Assembly (NCBI RefSeq): GCF_025998175.1
Contig: NZ_AP026695.1
Coordinates: 372,001 to 436,000, forward strand
Direction of reading: 5' to 3'
Origin: Nitrosopumilus zosterae
Lineage (GTDB): Archaea > Thermoproteota > Nitrososphaeria > Nitrososphaerales > Nitrosopumilaceae
DNA: 64,000 nucleotides
Shown: one piece after another, positions 41,022 to 48,467 of the stretch
Layout: each line of letters starts with the position of its first letter
How positions within the stretch are numbered: position 1 is the first letter of the stretch
Notes under the pieces: model-generated
Databases searched by the model: none
Told to the model about the DNA's origin: nothing
Seen by the model: only the letters and a program-made list of their open reading frames with translations
Translations under genes and position numbers: made by a program

Positions 41022-41186
41022 TTATTTTTCACGCTTTGGTTTTGAATGAGCTTTAATCATATGTTTTTTGGTTCTTTCAGGATCGGTAAATTCCATATTA
41101 CAAATTTTACATGTGTTTGAAAAAGTTGTTTCTCTTTTTAGTATGTTTTTCACCAAACTTTTGTTAAATGAAATCTTTGTTTTCAT
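41022..41186 (-). CDS. 54-residue C2H2 zinc-finger protein
   Basis: The frame from ATG 41186 encodes a basic N-terminus and one classic finger, 'CKICNMEFTDPERTKKHMIK' followed by 'AH', which is Cys-x2-Cys-x12-His-x4-His. The start lies 35 bases from a TTAACATTGTTAA palindrome. A second C2H2 microprotein at 43702 has exactly the same spacing. It is probably a DNA- or protein-binding factor. Confidence 0.7.
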   Translation of the reverse strand: MKTKISFNKSLVKNILKRETTFSNTCKICNMEFTDPERTKKHMIKAHSKPKREK

Positions 41187-41221
41187 GATAAAATCTTGGA
41201 TTTATGATTATAAGGCGTTGC

Positions 41222-41234
41222 TTAACATTGTTAA
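41222..41234. promoter_or_regulatory. TTAACATTGTTAA palindrome, copy 1
   Basis: A perfect 13-base palindrome between the C2H2 gene (minus, 41186) and the winged-helix gene (plus, 41287). A weaker relative, GTAACAATAGTTA, lies at 41248-41260. Confidence 0.6.
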
Positions 41235-41286
41235 TCCATCAAGATTGGTAACAATAGTTAAAGTCCCATAAAACATACAATCAACG

Positions 41287-41619
41287 TTGGCCGAATCCAA
41301 AAAATACAGAGATCGAATTTACATTGTCAAAGACATTATTCTTACCCTGTCTGAATACGGGGAGTTGAATCAGACTTCGCTGTTTAGTTTTTGCGGATTA
41401 AACATTACAAAACACAAAGAGATTTTAAACAATTTAGAAGAAAACGATATCATACAGAGAATAGAGACAGTAGAGGGGAAAAGGATCATTACAATTTTCA
41501 AAGTTACTCCTAAAGGCATGAATTTTTGCCACGAGATACTAGAGCCATATGAGCAATTGTTCCCAAGAAGCGGAAAATCTGACTCTTCAGTAAATCTAGG
41601 TTGCTTATTCTTCATCTAA
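41287..41619 (+). CDS. Winged-helix regulator
   Basis: The 110-residue protein starts at TTG 41287. It has a helix-turn-helix 'LSEYGELNQTSLFSFCGLNI' with 'TKHKEILNNLEENDIIQRIE', and a wing 'GKRIITIFKVTPKG'. The fold resembles archaeal MarR/PadR-like one-domain regulators. Its promoter region contains two TTAACAATGTTAA-like sites, so it is a candidate for the protein binding those palindromes. Confidence 0.75.
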   Translation: MAESKKYRDRIYIVKDIILTLSEYGELNQTSLFSFCGLNITKHKEILNNLEENDIIQRIETVEGKRIITIFKVTPKGMNFCHEILEPYEQLFPRSGKSDSSVNLGCLFFI

Positions 41620-41988
41620 ATGAAATTTAGACGATATGTCCTTGTCCAAGTCATCTCGTTTCTTCATATAGTTAGTGTATCTTTGGTTCCAGTTGCTAAG
41701 AGAGCGAAATTGTTGTATGCCTGCAACCAGCCAAATTCCAGAAGTGACCAATACCGCAGTAAGCAAAACTGTCAATAATATTGCAAATTCGCCTTCATTT
41801 TCTATCAAATGAAGGAATTTTGGATGTGTCATCATGTATAACGATATTCCTATGGCAAGTGGTGCTAAAATTACTGCAGAAAATGAGACGCCCAACATCA
41901 ATCCCCTGAGTTGCTGAATTTTTTCAATGAATAGATCCATTGAGCTTAGGATGTTGTTGTGGTTATCTGCCAAATTCTTCCTCATCAA
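41605..41988 (-). CDS. Two-helix membrane protein
   Basis: The 127-residue protein has two transmembrane helices, 'MLGVSFSAVILAPLAIGISL' and 'FAILLTVLLTAVLVTSGIWL', a polar loop between them and charged ends. No family is recognised. The C-terminus overlaps the convergent regulator by 15 bases. Confidence 0.65.
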   Translation of the reverse strand: MMRKNLADNHNNILSSMDLFIEKIQQLRGLMLGVSFSAVILAPLAIGISLYMMTHPKFLHLIENEGEFAILLTVLLTAVLVTSGIWLVAGIQQFRSLSNWNQRYTNYMKKRDDLDKDISSKFHLDEE

Positions 41989-42102
41989 TATTTCGGGAAA
42001 TTTGTTTTATGTGTTTTGAATTTTTCATGAATGGTAAAACAGTATATTTTTCAAGCAGTTTCATTTCTAATCTATGATCAATTTGAAGTATATAGGAAAT
42101 AC

Positions 42103-42115
42103 TTAACAATGTTAA
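42103..42115 (+). promoter_or_regulatory. TTAACAATGTTAA palindrome, copy 2
   Basis: TTAACAATGTTAA lies 19 bases before ATG 42135, closer than at the other genes. An AT-rich stretch (AAGTATATAGG) lies upstream of it. Confidence 0.5.
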
Positions 42116-42134
42116 TTCAGTTTTATTAGAAATT

Positions 42135-42251
42135 ATGCCAATTACTAGTATGAAGAAAAAAGTAAATGTGGAAGATGATGATTTGGATAAAAGAAATGAA
42201 GACTGGTGGAGGCTAGAAAAATCCCAGATAGGGAGGAGGCGATTTTGTTAG
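42135..42251 (+). CDS. 38-residue charged microprotein
   Basis: The frame begins 'MPITSMKKKVNVEDDDLDKR' and ends in a basic 'IGRRRFC'. Its stop overlaps the start of the Cys-rich gene (42245), and its last codons supply that gene's GGGAGGAGG Shine-Dalgarno site, so the two look coupled. Function is unknown. Confidence 0.4.
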   Translation: MPITSMKKKVNVEDDDLDKRNEDWWRLEKSQIGRRRFC

Positions 42252-42457
42252 ATATGACTTTTTGCTGTAAAGGAATCTGTGAAAACTTGGAGTTAACTCC
42301 AGTTCCGACTTCGTTGCGCTACCGATTAGGACATAAGAGATGTACTATGTGTTCTATTTTTGTTGAAACAGAAAAACTAAGCTGTCCATGTTGTGGTGTG
42401 CGTCTGAGAACTAAATCAAGAAACAAGAAACACTCCGAAGAAGAATTATCTGATTAA
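42245..42457 (+). CDS. 70-residue Cys-rich metal-binding protein
   Basis: TTG 42245 is favoured because AGGAGG lies six bases before it. ATG 42254 is the alternative. The product has 'FCCKGICENLEL', 'RCTMCSIFVE' and 'SCPCCGVRLRTKSRNKK', giving at least seven Cys in zinc-knuckle pairs, and a basic then acidic tail. The part 'GHKRCTMCSIFV' resembles zinc-ribbon proteins common in thaumarchaea. Confidence 0.65.
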   Translation: MLDMTFCCKGICENLELTPVPTSLRYRLGHKRCTMCSIFVETEKLSCPCCGVRLRTKSRNKKHSEEELSD

Positions 42458-42466
42458 CAATGTTAA
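42454..42466 (+). promoter_or_regulatory. TTAACAATGTTAA palindrome, copy 3
   Basis: A perfect match, overlapping the stop of the upstream gene and ending 36 bases before ATG 42503. Confidence 0.6.
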
Positions 42467-42502
42467 GCATTATCTAAATACTAATTTCTAAATAATTAAT
42501 TA

Positions 42503-42598
42503 ATGCAGAAGCAACTACTCCAAATGGGAAATAATAGATGTATTGCTACCCTTGATACATGTCCTAGTTTTCGTTGTATGCCTCTAAACAAGAAGTAA
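42503..42598 (+). CDS. 31-residue Cys-containing microprotein
   Basis: ATG 42503 to TAA 42598 encodes 'MQKQLLQMGNNRC' and 'DTCPSFRCMPLNKK', with three Cys able to hold a metal. Its position exactly downstream of one TTAACAATGTTAA palindrome and upstream of another supports it being a gene. The body is too short for family assignment. The sequence ATGCAGAAGCA and its reverse TGCTTCTGCAT flank the frame as an inverted repeat. Confidence 0.35.
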   Translation: MQKQLLQMGNNRCIATLDTCPSFRCMPLNKK

Positions 42599-42643
42599 TA
42601 TTTCCAACTGCTTCTGCATTATATTTTCTAAATTACTCTATAG

Positions 42644-42656
42644 TTAACAATGTTAA
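42644..42656 (+). promoter_or_regulatory. TTAACAATGTTAA palindrome, copy 4
   Basis: A perfect match ending 37 bases before the DUF1059 start at 42694. Confidence 0.6.
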
Positions 42657-42693
42657 CTGAACTATATTACTGACAAATTTCCAAAATTATTCA

Positions 42694-42858
42694 ATGACGA
42701 AATTAAGATGTGGAGATTATGGGTTTGAGTGCGATTTTGTTTCAGAAGGAGAACTAGAGAAGGTATTATCTGAGTTTGGAAAGCATACTGAAGACGAACA
42801 TGGAATAGATTATTCAAAAGAAGCACTAATGCAGTTAATCCTGAGAAAAACTCGTTGA
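42694..42858 (+). CDS. DUF1059-family small protein
   Basis: The 54-residue product reads 'LRCGDYGFECDFVSEGELEK' then 'FGKHTEDEHGID', the DUF1059 pattern: two Cys in CG.xGxxCxF and two His in a Hx(4)H tail. These probably bind a metal. The family is small and uncharacterised. A paralogue lies at 47559. The start is consistent with the palindrome spacing and with leaderless transcription. Confidence 0.8.
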   Translation: MTKLRCGDYGFECDFVSEGELEKVLSEFGKHTEDEHGIDYSKEALMQLILRKTR

Positions 42859-42880
42859 ATGAATTTGAAGTGACGGCTTC

Positions 42881-43537
42881 ATGGTAGAGTGGTTAGATCA
42901 TAATGCCATATTGTTATTCCTAAATTCTATTTTCTTGCAAGGGGATAATGGCGGAATTTTTGGGTTTCTCGGACAAAATAGAGGTGCACTAGGCAGCGAT
43001 GATCCAATTGTAAAGGGTCTGGTTCCAACATTATTTGGCGTTACAGGATTTGGAATTGTGCTGAATTTTTTTAATTCCACTGTCAGGAAAAAATTAGTTG
43101 ATCAGACAAAGCTGAATCGCATAATGAAGGAAACAAGGGCTTGGCAAAAAGAGAGAATGGATGCAATGAGGGCAAAAGATCAGGCCAAAATTACCCAACT
43201 TAACAAAAAATCATCTTACATGAACAAGATGTCCATGGAGATGATGCAGATGAACATGAAGCCAATGATGATTACGTTTGTGCCGTTAATCTTGATTTTC
43301 TATCTTGTACTGCCCCATCTATTTGCACACACAGTTGCATTGTCCCCAATTTCACTGAATGTTTTTCCAGGTAATTTCTTTCATCTCACATGCACTGCAT
43401 TACAAGCAATGGAGGAAGGCAATGTGTGCTATGGTCATGAAAATGCATTGTATCTCTGGGCATGGTATTTCCTCTCATCCATTTCATTTAGCGGAATTAT
43501 AATGAAGGTGACTAAAACCTCAATGGGATTATCTTAG
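42881..43537 (+). CDS. EMC3/TMCO1-type (DUF106) membrane insertase
   Basis: The 218-residue protein has an N-terminal segment, a transmembrane helix near 'VPTLFGVTGFGIVLNFF', a cytoplasmic coiled coil 'KLNRIMKETRAWQKERMDAM' with a Met-rich stretch 'MSMEMMQMNMKPMM', and two further helices. This is the archaeal Oxa1/YidC superfamily layout (DUF106). It helps insert small membrane proteins. It follows the DUF1059 gene by 22 bases. Confidence 0.85.
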   Translation: MVEWLDHNAILLFLNSIFLQGDNGGIFGFLGQNRGALGSDDPIVKGLVPTLFGVTGFGIVLNFFNSTVRKKLVDQTKLNRIMKETRAWQKERMDAMRAKDQAKITQLNKKSSYMNKMSMEMMQMNMKPMMITFVPLILIFYLVLPHLFAHTVALSPISLNVFPGNFFHLTCTALQAMEEGNVCYGHENALYLWAWYFLSSISFSGIIMKVTKTSMGLS

Positions 43538-43546
43538 TTTGGAAAT

Positions 43547-43702
43547 TCAATCCTCGCTTCTAAAAGACCATTTTAGTTCGCCACCGCTTTTCACGAATTC
43601 TTCAGGCCTAACTTTGCTATGATTAGTTTTGATGTGGGACATGTATGTTTCAAGTGATACGTAGTTGTTTTTGCATAGTGGGCAAGTTTTACTAAATACC
43701 AT
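43547..43702 (-). CDS. 51-residue C2H2 zinc-finger protein
   Basis: ATG 43702 leads 'MVFSKTCPLCKNNY' and 'YMSHIKTNH', a Cys-x2-Cys...His-x4-His finger, and a tail with 'GGELKWSFRSED'. It is similar in size and layout to the gene at 41186. Both have the TTAACAATGTTAA palindrome exactly 35 bases upstream. It converges on EMC3. Confidence 0.7.
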   Translation of the reverse strand: MVFSKTCPLCKNNYVSLETYMSHIKTNHSKVRPEEFVKSGGELKWSFRSED

Positions 43703-43737
43703 AAGGACTATTGGTCGAATTCACTTTTAGCGCTTCC

Positions 43738-43750
43738 TTAACAATGTTAG
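43738..43750 (-). promoter_or_regulatory. TTAACAATGTTAG near-palindrome, copy 5
   Basis: One base differs from the perfect palindrome. It lies 35 bases upstream of the C2H2 start at 43702. Confidence 0.55.
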
Positions 43751-43814
43751 TTATTGTATATATGCGCCAATATTTCCCATCATTGACTATCTTCTGATGT
43801 TTAGTGTCGTAATT

Positions 43815-43934
43815 ATGAATATTTTTTATAAACTAAGTACAATCCACAATAGACTCTCAAGATTATCTAGAATCAATAATTTCAATACACTGGAGAAAAT
43901 CAATCACAGTCCACAGAATGTTCTGCCTGATTAA
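43815..43934 (+). CDS. 39-residue basic microprotein, tentative
   Basis: ATG 43815 to TAA 43934 encodes 'MNIFYKLSTIHNRLSRLSRI' and an Asn-rich tail. The composition is plausible, but no motif, paralogue or control signal supports it beyond an AT-rich upstream region. It lies in an otherwise sparsely coding 1-kb stretch. Confidence 0.25.
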   Translation: MNIFYKLSTIHNRLSRLSRINNFNTLEKINHSPQNVLPD

Positions 43935-44000
43935 CAAATATCAAATCAGTCTCTTTCTTGATCTTAGTTTTTAGCAAAATTGATTATGGAAATAATGTGT

Positions 44001-44078
44001 CTAGTCTAGGTCATAGGTTGGCTCATGATCTGGGTCTTGTATGTTCAGATGATACAGGATTGCGTTTCTATTTGACAT
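44001..44078 (-). CDS. 25-residue leaderless microprotein, predicted from its box
   Basis: Applying the 46-base spacing to the box at 44125-44134 lands exactly on an ATG (44076-44078) that opens a 25-codon frame starting 'MSNRNAILYHLNIQ' with an acidic tail. The box predicted the gene rather than the reverse. No homologue was recognised in this window. Confidence 0.4.
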   Translation of the reverse strand: MSNRNAILYHLNIQDPDHEPTYDLD

Positions 44079-44124
44079 CATGCATGATTAGAGTTTTTAA
44101 TATTTGAATAATGTCCCTATACTT

Positions 44125-44134
44125 TGGTATGCCT
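44125..44134 (-). promoter_or_regulatory. Palindromic box, copy 9 (AGGCATACCA)
   Basis: On the minus strand it reads AGGCATACCAAAGTATAGGG, followed by TCAAATATT. It is the same core as copy 6 and is 46 bases from ATG 44078. Confidence 0.5.
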
Positions 44135-44325
44135 TACATACAATCAATGATGTCATGGGCTTACATTATATCCATAGACTGAATTATGATGAAATTTTGT
44201 TTGTTTTCGCTATTAATGATCGTTATCAAATGTAAATCTCGGCAACAAACAGAATCTATGATCTTCAACGACATTCCTGTAAAGTATGTAGGAAAAGATT
44301 TTCTTTTAATTTGGAATATAAGAAA

Positions 44326-44562
44326 ATGAGGGTTTTCCCCACAAGTGGTAACCTCAGCCCTCCAACTATCCGGGGAGTCCCTCAAAAACGTTCAGAAGTT
44401 CATCAGGCTTCAAAGTGTGATGCTGCGCACTTTACTGTCTGCAAGTGGAAAGCACCTTGTGAAATCCACTTGGGCAGTATGGTGCTACAAGTTGGTGATA
44501 CGCAGAGGATAGACGAGGTTTGTGGTGTTGAGATAAGGGAAAATACGAGTGGATTACGTTAA
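44326..44562 (+). other. GC-richer segment of unclear nature
   Basis: Base composition rises visibly against the AT-rich surroundings. Two overlapping frames are open here. One, from ATG 44326, encodes 78 residues starting 'MRVFPTSGNLSPPTIRG'. The other, 44339-44506, encodes 'LSGESLKNVQKFIRLQSV'. Neither shows the A/T-biased third positions of neighbouring genes. An imperfect hairpin, CAAGTGGA...TCCACTTG, lies near 44440-44470. It could be a foreign gene remnant or a structured RNA. Confidence 0.3.
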
Positions 44563-44596
44563 CCTATACCACGGGCAAAGAAATTCCATAGATCAT

Positions 44597-44609
44597 GTAA
44601 CAATGTTAC
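44597..44609 (+). promoter_or_regulatory. GTAACAATGTTAC palindrome, copy 6
   Basis: A perfect palindrome with the same ACAATGT core as the others, ending 42 bases before ATG 44652. Confidence 0.5.
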
Positions 44610-44651
44610 TTGATGTTTTTGTATAAGAAAAAACATTACAAATTAGACAAA

Positions 44652-44777
44652 ATGGAAAAGATTTGCTGTGTATGTGGAAAAGAGTTTGAAAATCGTTCGA
44701 CTGATTTTTGTTCACGAGAATGCGCTTGTGAAAATTCAGAAGAATTAGTTTTACATACTATGCCAAAAAATGATTAA
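44652..44777 (+). CDS. 41-residue zinc-finger microprotein
   Basis: The frame encodes 'MEKICCVCGKEFENRSTDFC' and 'SRECACENSEE', a four-Cys treble-clef or MYND-like knuckle. The start lies after a palindrome of the cluster. The stop overlaps the convergent 45-residue gene by four bases. It is probably a metal-binding adaptor. Confidence 0.55.
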   Translation: MEKICCVCGKEFENRSTDFCSRECACENSEELVLHTMPKND

Positions 44778-44911
44778 TTCTCATGCCTGCATTCTTCACA
44801 ATGAAGTGGTTTGTCATAAGGAACCAATCCCATTTTCATCAGATATTCTACAGATGTTGCCAATTCATAATGTTCGTGACAATTAGAACATGGAATTTTC
44901 ATTATTCTCAT
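44774..44911 (-). CDS. 45-residue zinc-binding microprotein
   Basis: The start is ATG 44911 or 44902. The product has 'IPCSNCHEHYELA' and 'LHCEECRHEN', two CxxC knuckles with extra His, so it should bind one zinc. It converges on the zinc-finger gene at 44652. Function is unknown. Confidence 0.55.
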   Translation of the reverse strand: MRIMKIPCSNCHEHYELATSVEYLMKMGLVPYDKPLHCEECRHEN

Positions 44912-45136
44912 AACATCATAAAATTAACATAAGGGCTAGTCTATATTTTTTGAACAGACAACAATTTTTCATATCATAATGAAAAATGGTTATTTGGATA
45001 TCTAAAATGCGTAAAGAAAAGAATAAGGTTAAGAGTAAATAATTCAGAGGGTATCATCATCGAAGTTTAAATATTAATTTAGTCTGTTTACTTTATTCAA
45101 ACATGGTTTCATAATGTCATTATATCATACAATGTT

Positions 45137-45523
45137 ATGCCTCCAACTGTTATTGTAATTGATGATAGTCATGCTTTGACACAGGTAGTTTCAGAGTTTC
45201 TCACACTCAATTCGATTGATGTTTTAGCTGTAGGACAAAATGGAAAGGAAGCAGTAGAATTGTACAAAAAACATTCTCCTGATTTTGTATTGATGGATTA
45301 TTTAATGCCTGAATTTAATGGATTGTACGGACTTCAAAACATTAGAAAGACAAATCCTAATGCCAAAGTTATCATGTTTACTGGTAGTGCAGATCCGGGA
45401 TTATTTGATCAATTTAGGGAATCAGGAGTTTTTGCCATTTTGGAGAAACCCTGTGAATTTGACAAGTTGGTTGAGACGATTAACAACACACCATCAAGCA
45501 ATACGGTTCAGTTGACTAGTTAA
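45137..45523 (+). CDS. CheY-like response regulator 1
   Basis: The 128-residue receiver domain has 'TVIVIDDSHALTQ', the phospho-acceptor Asp in 'DFVLMDYLMPEFNGLYG', 'KVIMFTGSAD' and 'ILEKPCEF'. It is about 60 percent similar to the next gene, and both contain 'NPNAKVIM', so the pair arose by tandem duplication. There is no output domain. It may be served by the histidine kinase at 47100. Confidence 0.92.
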   Translation: MPPTVIVIDDSHALTQVVSEFLTLNSIDVLAVGQNGKEAVELYKKHSPDFVLMDYLMPEFNGLYGLQNIRKTNPNAKVIMFTGSADPGLFDQFRESGVFAILEKPCEFDKLVETINNTPSSNTVQLTS

Positions 45524-45697
45524 GATTACAATTAATATGAATTTTTAAAAACCCTCGAGAGTAAACAAGAATAAGATCCAAGATCAGCCCTCACAGATTA
45601 TACAGAACCACTTCGATCATCTTTTATGCCTGATTTTAATTGATTTGTTCGTTTTATTCAAACTCAATTACTTATTTTGATTATCTCTCATACAATC

Positions 45698-46096
45698 ATG
45701 AATCCTACAGTAATCCTGATTGATGATTATGAGGATATTACAGAAGTGATTTCAGAATATCTTGGATTCCACTCTATCAATGTTTTAGCTACAGGACGAA
45801 ATGGAAAACAGGGTGTGGAATTGTACAAAGAGTACCTACCAGATGTCGTGGTATCAGATTTTTTGATGCCAAAATATGATGGATTGTACGGACTTGAGCA
45901 GATCCGCAAGATTAATCCTAATGCCAAAGTAATCATGATGACTGGCAGCATAGATGATAATCTGCATGACGAACTAAGATCTGCGGGAGCTTCTGTGATT
46001 TTGCCAAAACCCACTCCCTTAAACATATTGATTGAAACGATAAAAAGAATAGCGTTCGATAATACAGTTCAATCCAGTAACCAGATTAGCAATTAA
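45698..46096 (+). CDS. CheY-like response regulator 2
   Basis: The start is ATG 45698 (MNPTVILIDDYED). The 132-residue receiver has its Asp in 'VVVSDFLMPKYDGLYG', Thr in 'KVIMMTGSID' and Lys in 'VILPKPTPL'. It is a tandem paralogue of the preceding gene, with a related AT-rich upstream region. It converges on the histidine kinase. Confidence 0.92.
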   Translation: MNPTVILIDDYEDITEVISEYLGFHSINVLATGRNGKQGVELYKEYLPDVVVSDFLMPKYDGLYGLEQIRKINPNAKVIMMTGSIDDNLHDELRSAGASVILPKPTPLNILIETIKRIAFDNTVQSSNQISN

Positions 46097-46152
46097 AACA
46101 GGTTTGCCACAATCATAAATTATGAATAAATTTTCCATCTACTTTGATTTCA

Positions 46153-47100
46153 TCATTGTTTAGAAAAATGAATAGTAAACGCGCTTCCTTTTTTTGGTCT
46201 GTTTGATGCTTTGATCAAGCCTCCTTGACTTTCCATTATGCTTTTACAGCAAGACAATCCCAAACCTGTTCCGGTCTGCTTTGTTGTAATTAATGGTTCA
46301 AAGATTCTATCTAAAACTTTGGGATCAATTCCGACTCCATCATCTTCAATTTTAACTGTAATCCAATTTTTGTTTGAATCAAATGAAACCCATATGTTTC
46401 CATCATCTTCAAATGCCTGAATCGCATTGATAAAAATATTGACAAATACCACAATGGTTTTTTCATCATCGCACAATATTTTGCAGTCATCTGGAGGTAA
46501 TCGGATCTTAATGTTTGCAGGAATGTTTACTCTCCTTAGACTCTCTTGCAAGAGATGTGCCAATGAACAATTCTTCTTCTCGGCAGTAGGTGATTTTACA
46601 AAATCCCAAATGTCGTCTATTTGATGGGTAATTCTAAAAATTGAGCGATTAATTTTTTCAAATTGCCTTTCTTGTTCTTTACTTAGTGGATACTGGATTT
46701 TGAAATTTTCCAAGGTCATTTGAATGACGGACAGCGGATTCCGCATATCGTGTGCAATTCTTGAGGATAACTCTCCAATGATTGCTAATTTTTCAGTTTT
46801 AATCTTTTTATTATTTTCATTTTTTAGCAGTTTTACAACACCCAATATCATGACAAGGCTAGACAGTGAATTGACTAGCAGAAAATTGACATCTGAAATC
46901 ACAAATGACTCTTTGTAATCAGGTTTGAAATCAAATTTTTCATTTTGCGAAAAATCATCTGTCGGGGTTTGAGAAAATACCTGCGGTACGAATGCAATTG
47001 TGTCATGTGATTGATTTGATATACTCAAGAACTGAATCGTGAACATTATTGCCAAAATCTGGATTACCATCAATGACCCAATGATGACTTTGGATTTCAT
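46153..47100 (-). CDS. Membrane histidine kinase
   Basis: The 315-residue protein has two transmembrane helices (near 5-25 and 72-92) enclosing only about 45 extracytoplasmic residues. Its phospho-acceptor helix is 'ELSSRIAHDMRNPLSVIQM', and the ATPase domain has 'NIFINAIQAF', 'DDGVGIDPK' and 'GTGLGLSCCKS'. The kinase core closely resembles that at 7042. The small sensor suggests membrane or intramembrane sensing. It probably signals to the two adjacent receivers. Confidence 0.92.
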   Translation of the reverse strand: MKSKVIIGSLMVIQILAIMFTIQFLSISNQSHDTIAFVPQVFSQTPTDDFSQNEKFDFKPDYKESFVISDVNFLLVNSLSSLVMILGVVKLLKNENNKKIKTEKLAIIGELSSRIAHDMRNPLSVIQMTLENFKIQYPLSKEQERQFEKINRSIFRITHQIDDIWDFVKSPTAEKKNCSLAHLLQESLRRVNIPANIKIRLPPDDCKILCDDEKTIVVFVNIFINAIQAFEDDGNIWVSFDSNKNWITVKIEDDGVGIDPKVLDRIFEPLITTKQTGTGLGLSCCKSIMESQGGLIKASNRPKKGSAFTIHFSKQ

Positions 47101-47373
47101 GATGTTTTTACATCTTTTATATTCCTAAAACATTGTATAATTAACTTGAACAAACTAATCATATTATACTAATATATGAGCATATCATTCTACAATTTCA
47201 ATTATTCAAGGCTAATTCGGAGACAATACTTTGAGCCTGTGCTCTTCATAGGATCTTTTCCGTGTCAAAAGTAACAAGATGAGGTTTTAGGTATCTCATT
47301 ACTCTGGATTCATCAAATATTGTTAGCAGCATTACGCAGAAAAAATCCGAAAAATCAATTCCCAGTAAACGAA

Positions 47374-47559
47374 TTAGAGAAATTTATCATCTTTTATGGC
47401 TGACGCTAGTTTTGCCTTTCTGTGAACTGGGATTTGTTTTATGCCGTGTTTTGTGTCTGCATGTTCTATGATTTTTTTCATTAATTCTGATGTTGTATTT
47501 GCTTTTGCTGACCAGTTACAGTCTTTGCCCATATCCTCACAATAGAAACTTTTTACCAT
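47374..47559 (-). CDS. DUF1059-family small protein
   Basis: The 61-residue protein reads 'MVKSFYCEDMGKDCNWSAKA' and 'IIEHADTKHGIKQIP', with the two Cys and two His of DUF1059. It is a paralogue of the gene at 42694. A basic tail follows. The 270 bases between it and the kinase hold no feature I can support. Confidence 0.8.
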   Translation of the reverse strand: MVKSFYCEDMGKDCNWSAKANTTSELMKKIIEHADTKHGIKQIPVHRKAKLASAIKDDKFL

Positions 47560-47778
47560 GTTTTATTATGGCTTTTAGAACTATTTTAGATGTGTATGCT
47601 TATTTTGAGCAGTTTATTTTGACATCTTTTGAGTACAAGTACACATATGATTTTTTTTAAATATTGTCCATAAAACAAATGAGACTTTGCAGTATTGATT
47701 TTACGTCGTAAGAGTTGATTCACATGGGTGCTTTGTGGTGTTTGAACTTTTTTGATGTTGATCATTTTTTGTTGTTCT

Positions 47779-47967
47779 ATGTATGTTCATTTTTTACATA
47801 CGAAAGAATATCACGCTGATCTTCCTTATTTTGTTGTGGTGAATACATATTGTCATTTGTGCCGTGGTGGTGGCAAAGATTGTATTGACGTCAACGAAAA
47901 TCAAGATTATGCAATGAGGGATATTGATCCAAAATGTCACATTTGTGGCAAATCCCTGATTGATTGA
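47779..47967 (+). CDS. 62-residue zinc-binding protein
   Basis: ATG 47779 is chosen because it follows a non-conserved hydrophobic stretch and gives a compact zinc protein: 'VVNTYCHLCRGGGKDCIDVN' and 'DPKCHICGKSLID'. Two CxxC knuckles plus another Cys are present. It is similar in style to the small zinc proteins of the cluster. The function is unknown. Confidence 0.6.
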   Translation: MYVHFLHTKEYHADLPYFVVVNTYCHLCRGGGKDCIDVNENQDYAMRDIDPKCHICGKSLID

Positions 47968-48167
47968 CGTTCAACCATGAATAACATTCAGATATCTTTA
48001 GATCAAATTCTGCAAATCACACCGCCATCTAACGCGACTAGAATTCTTTTGATTTGAGTTTTAACCATTTGAATATTGTCTGAATCTATACTAATCATGA
48101 TTGAACTAAGAATATCAAAATTGACAATTATGACTTTGTTAATATGTCATATTATGTATGATAATTC

Positions 48168-48302
48168 ATGTCTGAAAATAATGAAGAAACAGAGAAAAAA
48201 TGGAAAAAGCTAGAACAAGACGAAATGAGGGAAGAGGATCATCAGATTGAACTTATGGAAGGTTATGAACAAGACGAAGAATATGAACAATCAAACGATT
48301 AG
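48168..48302 (+). CDS. 44-residue highly charged microprotein
   Basis: The frame encodes 'MSENNEETEKKWKKLEQDEM' and a Glu/Asp/Tyr-rich tail, a likely solvent-exposed helix. The composition is far from random AT-rich DNA, which supports coding. No family is recognised. Confidence 0.5.
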   Translation: MSENNEETEKKWKKLEQDEMREEDHQIELMEGYEQDEEYEQSND

Positions 48303-48467
48303 CATACTAATCTTAATTCCATTTTATACAACTTTCCATATAACAGCATTTAAAATTCTGTAATTTTTTGTACGAAAGTCTATGCTGAAAAAAATTGAAA
48401 AAAGTGAAATTGAAAAAAACTGAATCTCTAACGTAAAAGATTAATCTCTTTAAAATTACACTACATC

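Noticed and set aside
41222-43750. TTAACAATGTTAA copies considered as insertion footprints
   Set aside because: No flanking target duplication or mobile gene is present. Spacing to starts favours a regulatory role.
44161-44385. Minus-strand frame of 74 residues
   Set aside because: It has no motif, start signal or box, and spans an intergenic AT-rich to GC-rich boundary.
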